Shown here: piece by piece, positions 1-5,322 of the stretch | How positions within the stretch are numbered: the stretch's first letter is position 1 | Layout of the letters: the number at the start of each line of letters is the position of its first letter | The notes under the pieces: generated by a model | The model's database searches: none | The model's input: the letters and a program-made list of their open reading frames with translations, nothing else | What the model was told of the DNA's origin: nothing | Program-made: the position numbers and the translations under genes | Source of the DNA: Caldisericota bacterium | GTDB lineage: Bacteria; Caldisericota; Caldisericia; Caldisericales; Caldisericaceae | NCBI GenBank assembly: GCA_030642335.1 | Contig: DAOWNX010000034.1 | Span: forward strand, 1 to 7,576 | Length of the DNA: 7,576 bases | Direction of reading: 5' to 3'

Positions 1-67
1 ATCCAGTCAGAAACTCTTTAATAGCTCTTAAGCGTTTTCTTCTTTGTAGGACAATTTCCTCAGTCAT
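1..67 (-). CDS. Start of an unrecognised gene (partial, runs off the left edge)
   Basis: Reading leftward from an ATG at 67..65, 22 codons stay open to the window edge. The product begins MTEEIVLQRRKRLRAIKEFL, a short acidic start followed by a strongly basic segment (QRRKRLR) likely to be helical. An AAGGAG ribosome-binding site lies 6 nt upstream and a perfect sigma-70 promoter just before that, so this is a real start rather than a chance frame. Too little is visible to name a family. The basic N-terminus would fit a DNA- or RNA-binding protein, such as a helix-turn-helix regulator or transposase, but that is only a guess. It diverges from the phosphate permease gene. Confidence 0.72.
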   Translation of the reverse strand, partial: MTEEIVLQRRKRLRAIKEFLTG

Positions 68-73
68 TCCTGT

Positions 74-79
74 CTCCTT
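74..79 (-). promoter_or_regulatory. Ribosome-binding site of the left-edge partial gene
   Basis: The minus strand reads AAGGAG followed by a 6-nt spacer (ACAGGA) and then ATG. This is a near-perfect Shine-Dalgarno at good spacing and fixes the start of the partial gene at 67. Confidence 0.75.
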
Positions 80-93
80 TCAAAATACATTTT

Positions 94-122
94 ATTATAG
101 ATATTTAGCAAAATCTTGTCAA
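94..122 (-). promoter_or_regulatory. Perfect-consensus sigma-70 promoter for the left-edge gene
   Basis: On the minus strand the -35 box is TTGACA (122..117), the spacer is exactly 17 bp and the -10 box is TATAAT (99..94), so all 12 consensus positions match. The predicted transcript starts near 87, giving a leader of about 20 nt that contains the AAGGAG site. Natural promoters rarely match the full consensus, so strong basal transcription is expected unless a repressor acts here. The -35 box overlaps a possible divergent -35 box on the + strand. Confidence 0.8.
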
Positions 123-143
123 CTGAACAAAAAATATTATAAA
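116..143 (+). promoter_or_regulatory. Candidate upstream promoter for the pit-DUF47 operon
   Basis: TTGTCA (116-121, 5 of 6 consensus) is followed by a 16-bp spacer and TATAAA (138-143, 5 of 6). It would start RNA near 150 and give a leader of about 90 nt. Its -35 box overlaps the minus-strand TTGACA at 122..117. The region is very AT-rich, so chance matches are likely. A second candidate closer to the gene is listed separately. Confidence 0.35.
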
Positions 144-202
144 AAAATAAAACTAAATTCAATCCGATAATTAAAAAATTTGATAAAGTAATTTTAAAAA
201 CA

Positions 203-231
203 TTTACATAAAATTAAAAATATGTTAATAT
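203..231 (+). promoter_or_regulatory. Candidate proximal promoter giving a leaderless pit mRNA
   Basis: TTTACA (203-208, 5 of 6) and TAATAT (226-231, 4 of 6, and a fit to the TANNNT core) are separated by 17 bp. The ATG of pit begins 7 nt after the -10 box, so transcription would start at or within a base or so of the start codon. This fits the absence of any Shine-Dalgarno sequence before that ATG. The same 7-nt geometry is seen before topB. Confidence 0.4.
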
Positions 232-238
232 TGTAGCT

Positions 239-1237
239 ATGGCATATACGATGAATATAAATTTTGTAATTTTTATTGGTTTCGCGCTAATTTTTCAGCT
301 TATTATGGGTGCAAATGATGGAGGAACACTTTTAGGATCCATTGTGTCCTCTAATTTTATTCATCCGATATTTGCCGTAGTAATACTTTTTATAGGTATG
401 TTTCTTGCGCCGTTCATTTTTGGCACAGCAATAGTAAAAACACTAGGAACAAAAATACTTCCTTTAGAATATATGAATATGCAATTACTTTATGGCACTA
501 TAATTTCTACAATTATATGGGTCATCATAGCACAAAAAATAAAATATCCGGTAAGCATATCCTATACATTTGTTGGTGCACTTATAGGCGGAGGAATAGC
601 AACAAAATTTGCAAATAAAATAAATAGGCCCGAAGTGTATAAAATATTCGGAGCATTAATAATATCTATACTAATAAGTTTTGCCATCGGATTTCTTTTG
701 ATAAAATTAATAAACTTATTATTGCATAAAGCCGCACCAAGAACATCTATGTATTTTAAAATACTGCAAGTTTTTACATCCGTGTTACTCGTTATGGGCT
801 ATGGAGCAAATGATGCAGAAAAAACACTGAGCTTAATATATATGGCAGCATATGTAACTCATACAAATATAGCAGCTAACGCTAAAGACCCATGGATTAT
901 CCTTGCTTTGGCAGCCATATTTATAGTGGGTACTCTACTTTTTGGAGAAAATGTAGCCACTACCGCAGGCTTTCGCATCATGCGCTCTAAACCAAAACAG
1001 ACATTTTTTGCCCAACTAATTACGTCTGTCACCGTACTGTCCTTTGCACGAATAGGACTGCCGGTAAGCAGCACAGAAACATTAAATATGGGACTTATAG
1101 GTACAGGAGCAGGAGAAAAACCATATTCTGTGAGATGGAATGTAGTAAAGAATCTTCTTTTCGTATGGATTATTACAATACCTGCTTCTATTTTACTTTC
1201 CTATGTTGTTACTTTGATTTTAGAAAAAATGTTTTAA
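239..1237 (+). CDS. pit: PiT-family inorganic phosphate permease
   Basis: Integral membrane protein of 332 residues, predicted to import phosphate driven by an ion gradient (PiT family, PF01384). The family's inverted repeat is visible: GANDGG at 24-29 with PVSISY at 104-109 in the first half, and GANDAEK at 189-195 with PVSSTE at 275-280 in the second half. About ten hydrophobic segments separate them. In typical members the second element of each half reads PVSTTH. Both copies here lack that His and the usual TT, so substrate or coupling may differ. The family also contains sulfate permeases such as CysP of Bacillus subtilis. The downstream DUF47 gene favours phosphate. No Shine-Dalgarno precedes ATG 239; an in-frame ATG at 251 has none either. 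The gene is probably the first of a two-gene operon. Confidence 0.88.
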   Translation: MAYTMNINFVIFIGFALIFQLIMGANDGGTLLGSIVSSNFIHPIFAVVILFIGMFLAPFIFGTAIVKTLGTKILPLEYMNMQLLYGTIISTIIWVIIAQKIKYPVSISYTFVGALIGGGIATKFANKINRPEVYKIFGALIISILISFAIGFLLIKLINLLLHKAAPRTSMYFKILQVFTSVLLVMGYGANDAEKTLSLIYMAAYVTHTNIAANAKDPWIILALAAIFIVGTLLFGENVATTAGFRIMRSKPKQTFFAQLITSVTVLSFARIGLPVSSTETLNMGLIGTGAGEKPYSVRWNVVKNLLFVWIITIPASILLSYVVTLILEKMF

Positions 1238-1247
1238 ACTAAATATG

Positions 1248-1252
1248 AGGAG
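1248..1252 (+). promoter_or_regulatory. Shine-Dalgarno that bears on the DUF47 start
   Basis: AGGAG lies inside the first codons of the longest DUF47 frame, which opens at ATG 1245. It therefore cannot serve that ATG. It precedes the in-frame ATG at 1266 by 13 nt, which is long but usable. No comparable site precedes 1245, so the downstream start is preferred. Confidence 0.45.
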
Positions 1253-1265
1253 AGTGAAAAAGAAA

Positions 1266-1907
1266 ATGAAACTATGGAGTTCTATTTTTAAAAGATCTGA
1301 TTCTTTTTATGCCCTGATAAAAAAACAGGGAGACCTCACAGTAGAAGGAACAAACCTTCTCAATAAATTCATGGGGATAGATAAAAAAGCATCTGATCAT
1401 GCCGTACTCAGACACAACTTAAAAATCAAGATTAAAAAAGTGGAGGGAGAAGGAGACAGGACAAGAAGAGAACTAATTAATGAACTTAATAAAAGTTTCA
1501 TTACGCCTTTTGATAGACAAGACATATTTACTTTATCCAGTATAATAGACGATATACTCGACTACTCATTAAACACGGCTGAAGAAATGATAGTATATGA
1601 TATCTATCCAAATTTTTACCTTAAAAAAATGATCGAAAAGTTATCAAGAGGCGTTACACATATTAATTACGCTGTAAGCAAGCTATCCGAAAATAAACAA
1701 CTCGTAAACAATAATATCATTGCTGCCAAATCTATCGAAAATGAAATAGAGGAAACATATCGTGAAGCACTGGCTGAGCTATTCGCAAATCCAGATTTTC
1801 ATTATATCTTTAAAGTAAGGGAAGTATACAGGCATATAAGCAACTCCGCAGACAGAATCTCAGAGGCAGCAGATATCATTGGCAATATTATTATAAAAGA
1901 AATGTAA
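1266..1907 (+). CDS. DUF47/PhoU-like phosphate transport accessory protein
   Basis: Soluble, all-helical protein of the DUF47 (PF01865, TIGR00153) family, related to PhoU and commonly encoded beside PiT permeases, whose activity it is thought to modulate. Counting from ATG 1266 (213 residues), the hallmarks are an EGEGD stretch around 60-64, TPFDRQDI at 80-87 directly followed by a helix with DDILD at 95-99, and a C-terminal ADRISEAADII segment at 195-205 typical of the PhoU-like metal-site helix. An alternative ATG at 1245 would add seven mostly basic residues. I prefer 1266 because the family normally begins with a short MxLxxxFKxxDxF-like segment, and because the only Shine-Dalgarno lies between the two ATGs. 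The gene starts 28 nt after the pit stop (7 nt for the longer form) with no promoter between them, so co-transcription is likely. Confidence 0.88.
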   Translation: MKLWSSIFKRSDSFYALIKKQGDLTVEGTNLLNKFMGIDKKASDHAVLRHNLKIKIKKVEGEGDRTRRELINELNKSFITPFDRQDIFTLSSIIDDILDYSLNTAEEMIVYDIYPNFYLKKMIEKLSRGVTHINYAVSKLSENKQLVNNNIIAAKSIENEIEETYREALAELFANPDFHYIFKVREVYRHISNSADRISEAADIIGNIIIKEM

Positions 1908-1936
1908 TAATGCCCAGATATTAAACCTCACATCAA

Positions 1937-2473
1937 TTATTTAAATTTTTGTAGAATTTTGCTAAATTCGTTAGCAAATTCACCCGGGTCAGCTAAAGCT
2001 TTAAGAAGAGAAATATTTAAGATATTGCCGCTTCTACTGTAATTTACAGAAGTTTTATTTAAAATAATATAATCAGCCATACTTTCTGCAAACGCAGCAC
2101 TCTTGTTGACTATACTGCCAAGTTCTCTTCTGGTAGTAAAAAATGTCAAATCTGGTTTTATGTATCTAAGGGCGCTGTTTCCTTCGATAATTATATTATC
2201 TCCAAGTTGCGTAAGAGAAGATTTTAACAAAGAACCTATATCCTTTGCCTTCCCATGAACCCAAACCACTTTCCTTGCACCTTCTCTCATAAAAAACGCT
2301 GTATCTTTTCGGTCTTTCAAAAGCTCAGATTTATCAACCTCAATAGCACTTTTGAGTCTATCGGACGGAGTAAGTTTTACCACATCGAATATATCAGGAT
2401 ATAAAGAAAGTATAATCCGTATTAACGTTGTTTTCCCAGAATTACTTCCATTGCCTGTAACAATGATTATCAT
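1937..2473 (-). CDS. MobB-like P-loop NTPase, function unknown
   Basis: Small 178-residue nucleotide-binding protein, probably cytoplasmic. A Walker A loop sits at the extreme N-terminus, GNGSNSGKTT at 7-16. The position that is usually Gly or Ala, five residues before the loop's last Gly, is Asn8. A Walker B-like strand ending in Glu (NIIIEGNS, 93-100) and an IILNKT stretch (136-141), placed like a base-specificity NKxD motif but lacking its Asp, follow. The KDTAFFMREGARKV segment (56-69) resembles the 'KDSyrlreAGA' part of MobB, the GTP-binding adaptor of molybdenum-cofactor biosynthesis. MobB's His-rich KHTHH stretch is absent and no molybdenum gene is nearby, so a MobB role should not be assumed. 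Its ATG overlaps the topB stop (ATGA), with only a weak AGAGA upstream, implying translation coupled to topB. Confidence 0.82.
   Translation of the reverse strand: MIIIVTGNGSNSGKTTLIRIILSLYPDIFDVVKLTPSDRLKSAIEVDKSELLKDRKDTAFFMREGARKVVWVHGKAKDIGSLLKSSLTQLGDNIIIEGNSALRYIKPDLTFFTTRRELGSIVNKSAAFAESMADYIILNKTSVNYSRSGNILNISLLKALADPGEFANEFSKILQKFK
1954..1981. repeat. Hairpin-forming inverted repeat near the convergent gene ends
   Basis: Left arm 1954-1965 (GAATTTTGCTAA) and right arm 1971-1981 (TTAGCAAATTC) pair over 11 bp with one bulged T around a 5-nt loop. It lies inside the last codons of the P-loop NTPase gene, close to where it meets the DUF47 gene. Neither strand shows a proper U-tract directly after it, so it is not a standard terminator. 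It may still slow polymerase or protect 3' ends between the converging transcripts. Confidence 0.5.
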
Positions 2474-4881
2474 TGTCTCTTTCTATTACTTCTTGGTCTC
2501 TTTTTACTTTCAAACTTGAATCTCACTTTATAATGGTTATCAAAATACAAAAAAGCAGAAAAAGGTTTCCCATTTTTTGACAAAAAATCAGTAAGAAGTT
2601 CTGTTGTCTTGTTATTGAGAAGGTTTACGACAATATCCTTTGTAATTCGTTTATTGCCCAGCACCTTTTTAATGTAAAAAGTGCATCCATCATCTCTTTT
2701 AGAACAAAAATACGTTTCCTTCCCTTCCAGTATATCGGCACCACACTTCGGACATTTACCGATAGGTGTTGGATCCAATAGTTCGTCCTTTTGCCTTTCA
2801 GGGAAAAGGAAACTGACTTTATTATCAACAAGAGCAATATCCGCATTGAAACGCTTTCGCGCTTTTGAAATAAAACCTGTCATATGTATCGTTTCACCTT
2901 TAAGTAGTTTCTCGGCAATCTCTGTTGTTATTGTCTTGTTTACAAGTTTTTTCCAGATAATAAAATCACAAGTTTTTTCTGCTCTATTAATACAAGAAAA
3001 TGCCTTTGCTGTTTCTACTATATCAGCACCGCACTTCGGGCATTTACCGACAGGTTTGCCATCGCCTATTACTACAGTGCTATCGCCTTTATAATCTTTT
3101 ACCTTTTTTACAATATCAGAGGTAAGTTGTTTTATACCGTTCATAAATTCATCTGGCTGAAGTTTTCCTTTTTCAATATCTCGCAACTTTTTCTCCCATT
3201 CACCAGTAAGCGCTGGGGCTAAAATTTCACCAGCACTAATCGTCATCACCCGATTAATAAGTCTCATTCCTTTATCCAGCGGAACAAGACTTTTAGCAGA
3301 CCGCTCTATGTATCCCACACTGATAAGCCGTTCTATAATGCTCGCTCTTGTAGCGGGAGTGCCCAATCCTCTTTCTTTCATGGCTTCTTTTAACTCTTCA
3401 TCTTCAACAAGCTTGCCAGCTGTTTCCATAGCGGTAAGTATAGTAGCATCATTATAACGAGCAGGAGGTTGAGTTTCTTTTTCAAGAAGATTTATTTTAT
3501 CCAATAAAACTTTCATTGTCTCTTTGACATTTACTAATACATTTTTCTCCTGAACATTGTACACTATCATCCAGCCTGGTTCTTTAATCCTTGAAAGTTC
3601 GGTTTTAAACACTTCTTTTTCAACAACAGTTTTGAAAGAAAGTCTTTCGACAACAGCGTAAGAAAAGAATACGGACAAAAATCTCCTTGCCACAAGGTCA
3701 AATATATTTTGCTCCTCTCCTTTTAGTTGAGAGAATACAGGCATTTTGCCAGTAGGAATAATTGCAAAATGGTCAGTTACTCCTTTATCATTAACTACTC
3801 TTGCATCAAGTTTAATTTGCTTTGAAAGAATTTCCTCAATAAATTTACCATATGGATCAACACGAATTCCTTTTATAATCTTCTCCACTTCAGAAACCAT
3901 TGATTTAGGTAGATACCTGCTGTCCGTTCTCGGATATGTAATGAGCTTTTTGCTTTCATAAAGTCTTTGAGCAATATTTAAAGTTCGTTGGGCGGAATAA
4001 CCAAAACGCCTATTAGCATCCCTTTGAAGCTCTGTAAGGTCATAAAGAAGGGGGTGCGGTTTCTTTTTTCCACTTCTTTTAATATTTAATACGCTACCTT
4101 CTTTCCCTTTTACCTTTTCCAATAGAGCTGACGCTTCTTTCTTGGTTTTTATTCGTGTATTGCCTTTTTTATCGATATGGGTACCTTTATATGAGATATT
4201 TTTTGCTGCAAATATTCCTTCTAACTCAAAATACTGTTCTTTCTTAAAGTTTTTTATTACTTGCTCTCTGCTGCAAATAATACTCAATGTAGGTGTTTGC
4301 ACGCGGCCAAGCGAAAGAATCTCTCCTGAGCCCCATCTCCTCGTAAAAGCTCTTGTCGCATTAATCCCTGCAAGCCAATCGCTTTCCATCCTCAACAGCG
4401 CAGCTGTTCCCAATGAATCAAATCCTTTTGAATTGTGCAAATGTGCAAAACCCTTTGAAATCTCTTCCTCAGTCATAGCAGAAAGCCAGAGTCTCTTTAC
4501 CGTTTTTTTACCTGGCGAAATGATATGGAAAATGTTTCTAAAAATAAGTTCTCCTTCTCGCCCTGCATCGCACGCATTTACTATAACATCAATATCATTT
4601 CTCTTCATGAGTTTTTTAATCAAAGAAAGTCTACTTTTCGTTTTTTCTATAGGTTTGAATTGAAATTCATCAGGGATAATGGGCAATGTAGCTAATTGCC
4701 AAAATTTTAATTTCTTGTCATAATCTTCCGGCTCAAAAAGTGTCACAAGGTGACCAAGAGCCCATGTTAAAACAAATTGCTCGCTTTCTAAATAATCTTT
4801 TTTATTAGAGAATCCTCCTAAAACTTTAGCAATATCCTGTGCTACCGAGGGTTTCTCCGTTATAATTAGTGTCTTTTTCAT
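2470..4881 (-). CDS. topB: DNA topoisomerase III (type IA)
   Basis: Cytoplasmic type IA topoisomerase of 803 residues that cleaves and passes single DNA strands; it can unlink precatenanes and recombination intermediates. The N-terminal Toprim domain opens with LIITEKPSVAQDIAKVLG (Glu9) and carries NACDAGREGE at 102-111, supplying the acidic metal ligands in the Bacillus-TopB style DxGxE. LGRVQTPTL lies at 191-199. The catalytic tyrosine is Tyr316 in LITYPRTDS, and the GLGTPATRA motif lies at 505-513. After the core come two repeats of about 95 residues, each starting with a four-Cys ribbon (Cys614, 617, 630, 638 and Cys710, 713, 726, 733) of the topoisomerase C-terminal repeat type. The tail ends in a very basic KKRPRSNRKR. 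The TEKPSVA start and the Tyr position indicate TopB rather than TopA. No Shine-Dalgarno precedes the ATG. The stop overlaps the P-loop NTPase start. Confidence 0.95.
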   Translation of the reverse strand: MKKTLIITEKPSVAQDIAKVLGGFSNKKDYLESEQFVLTWALGHLVTLFEPEDYDKKLKFWQLATLPIIPDEFQFKPIEKTKSRLSLIKKLMKRNDIDVIVNACDAGREGELIFRNIFHIISPGKKTVKRLWLSAMTEEEISKGFAHLHNSKGFDSLGTAALLRMESDWLAGINATRAFTRRWGSGEILSLGRVQTPTLSIICSREQVIKNFKKEQYFELEGIFAAKNISYKGTHIDKKGNTRIKTKKEASALLEKVKGKEGSVLNIKRSGKKKPHPLLYDLTELQRDANRRFGYSAQRTLNIAQRLYESKKLITYPRTDSRYLPKSMVSEVEKIIKGIRVDPYGKFIEEILSKQIKLDARVVNDKGVTDHFAIIPTGKMPVFSQLKGEEQNIFDLVARRFLSVFFSYAVVERLSFKTVVEKEVFKTELSRIKEPGWMIVYNVQEKNVLVNVKETMKVLLDKINLLEKETQPPARYNDATILTAMETAGKLVEDEELKEAMKERGLGTPATRASIIERLISVGYIERSAKSLVPLDKGMRLINRVMTISAGEILAPALTGEWEKKLRDIEKGKLQPDEFMNGIKQLTSDIVKKVKDYKGDSTVVIGDGKPVGKCPKCGADIVETAKAFSCINRAEKTCDFIIWKKLVNKTITTEIAEKLLKGETIHMTGFISKARKRFNADIALVDNKVSFLFPERQKDELLDPTPIGKCPKCGADILEGKETYFCSKRDDGCTFYIKKVLGNKRITKDIVVNLLNNKTTELLTDFLSKNGKPFSAFLYFDNHYKVRFKFESKKRPRSNRKRQ
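2731..2767. repeat. DNA repeat in topB, copy 1 (second zinc-ribbon unit)
   Basis: This 37-bp stretch matches 3019-3055 at 33 of 37 positions, and all four differences are transitions. It encodes the PIGKCPKCGADI segment (residues 706-717) of the second C-terminal repeat. Confidence 0.75.
3019..3055. repeat. DNA repeat in topB, copy 2 (first zinc-ribbon unit)
   Basis: Partner of 2731-2767, in the same orientation. It encodes PVGKCPKCGADI (residues 610-621). The two copies are 288 bp apart, exactly 96 codons, which fits tandem duplication of a C-terminal module. Confidence 0.75.
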
Positions 4882-4888
4882 ATTGCAT

Positions 4889-4894
4889 ATTGTA
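4889..4894 (-). promoter_or_regulatory. Candidate -10 box for a leaderless topB mRNA
   Basis: The minus strand reads TACAAT (5 of 6 to TATAAT), then 7 nt, then the topB ATG at 4881. RNA would start at or next to the start codon, consistent with no Shine-Dalgarno. A good -35 box is not visible at 16-18 bp; that area is the T-rich tail of the csp terminator. An alternative TATAAG lies just upstream. Because a terminator stands between csp and topB, topB should need its own promoter or read-through. Confidence 0.4.
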
Positions 4895-4914
4895 CATGAA
4901 AACTTATAAAATAA

Positions 4915-4940
4915 AAATTCCCGGCTTTCACCGGGAATTT
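4915..4940 (-). terminator. Rho-independent terminator of csp, possibly bidirectional
   Basis: A perfect 10-bp inverted repeat (AAATTCCCGG and CCGGGAATTT) encloses a 6-nt loop, starting about 25 nt after the csp stop codon. On the minus strand the stem runs into TTTTATTTTAT, a good U-tract. On the + strand a T-rich run at 4944-4956 starts three bases after the stem, so the hairpin could also act in the other direction, although no + strand gene runs into it here. Confidence 0.9.
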
Positions 4941-4964
4941 GCGTTTTCTTTTTTTTAGATGAAA

Positions 4965-5177
4965 TTATTCAATAACTATAACGTCATGTGCTTGAAGACC
5001 TTTGTCGCTATCAACAGCTTCAAACTCTACTTTATCGCCTTCTTTAAGCGTCTTGTAACCATCACCGGAAATTGCAGAAAAGTGTACAAAAATCTCTTTT
5101 CCATCGTCATCACATACTAGAAAACCATACCCTTTTTGGGCATTAAACCATTTTACTGATCCTGTAATTCTTTTCAC
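4965..5177 (-). CDS. csp: Cold-shock domain protein (CspA family)
   Basis: A 70-residue single-domain nucleic-acid-binding protein of the CspA family, a five-stranded beta-barrel that binds single-stranded RNA or DNA and melts mRNA structure. GSVKWFNAQKGYGFL (6-20) contains the RNP1 core KGYGF (15-19), and IFVHFSAI (29-36) contains RNP2. The length is exactly that of typical bacterial Csps. The start is GTG at 5177..5175, chosen because AGGAGG lies 7 nt upstream and the family normally starts close to this Lys-x-x-Gly-x-Val-Lys-Trp-Phe segment. The C-terminal AHDVIVIE replaces the more usual AxNV ending. The gene is monocistronic in appearance: its own promoter lies upstream and a strong terminator follows. 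Cold induction is typical of the family but not shown here, and the predicted leader is only about 40 nt. Confidence 0.96.
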   Translation of the reverse strand: MKRITGSVKWFNAQKGYGFLVCDDDGKEIFVHFSAISGDGYKTLKEGDKVEFEAVDSDKGLQAHDVIVIE

Positions 5178-5184
5178 TCGTAAA

Positions 5185-5190
5185 CCTCCT
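5185..5190 (-). promoter_or_regulatory. Strong ribosome-binding site fixing the csp GTG start
   Basis: The minus strand reads AGGAGG, a full Shine-Dalgarno match, with TTTACGA (7 nt) before the GTG at 5177. It is preceded by a run of six T. This settles the GTG as the initiation codon. Confidence 0.85.
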
Positions 5191-5199
5191 AAAAAATCT

Positions 5200-5216
5200 C
5201 TACGTTTAAAACGCAG
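5200..5216 (-). promoter_or_regulatory. Stem-loop at the predicted 5' end of the csp mRNA
   Basis: The minus-strand RNA CUGCGUUUUAAACGUAG folds into a 7-bp stem with a 3-nt loop, including one G-U pair. With transcription predicted to start near 5218, the stem begins about two bases from the 5' end and finishes ten bases before AGGAGG. It could stabilise the mRNA or influence translation with temperature. As DNA it is also a near-palindrome and could be an operator. Confidence 0.45.
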
Positions 5217-5224
5217 GTGATAGT

Positions 5225-5252
5225 ATTATAATTAAATAAAAACATTTTGCAA
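5225..5252 (-). promoter_or_regulatory. Promoter of csp
   Basis: On the minus strand TTGCAA (5252..5247, 4 of 6) is separated by 16 bp from TATAAT (5230..5225, 6 of 6). It predicts a start near 5218 and a leader of about 40 nt carrying a stem-loop and AGGAGG. Confidence 0.7.
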
Positions 5253-5322
5253 TAGCTTTTTGCACAAATCATTGTACTTTTAAAGCTAACACACTATTTT
5301 GCTGTAACAATACGTAATAAAT

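Noticed and set aside
1937..2473. Assigning the P-loop protein outright as MobB
   Set aside because: The resemblance is limited to the P-loop and the KDTAFF-EGA segment, the MobB His-rich stretch is absent, and there is no neighbouring molybdenum-cofactor gene.
2681..3094. Open frame of 137 codons on the + strand, antisense to topB
   Set aside because: It lies wholly within the strongly conserved topB C-terminus, has low-complexity Ser/Phe-rich translation and shows no ribosome-binding site or family resemblance. It is a shadow of the real gene.
4142..4663. Open frame of 173 codons on the + strand, antisense to the topB N-terminal half
   Set aside because: It overlaps the catalytic Toprim region of topB, resembles no known protein, and is explained by topB codon usage on the other strand.
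2470..4881. Alternative identity as topoisomerase I (TopA)
   Set aside because: The TEKPSVAQDIAKVLG start, DAGREGE acidic motif and LITYPRTDSRYL at residue 316 follow the TopB pattern. The C-terminal Cys ribbons occur in both types and do not discriminate.
5253..5288. Inverted repeat TAGCTTT ... AAAGCTA between rarA and csp, considered as the rarA terminator
   Set aside because: The stem is only 7 AT-rich pairs around a 22-nt loop, and a T-rich run occurs only some distance later. It is too weak to call; rarA transcripts may read on into csp.
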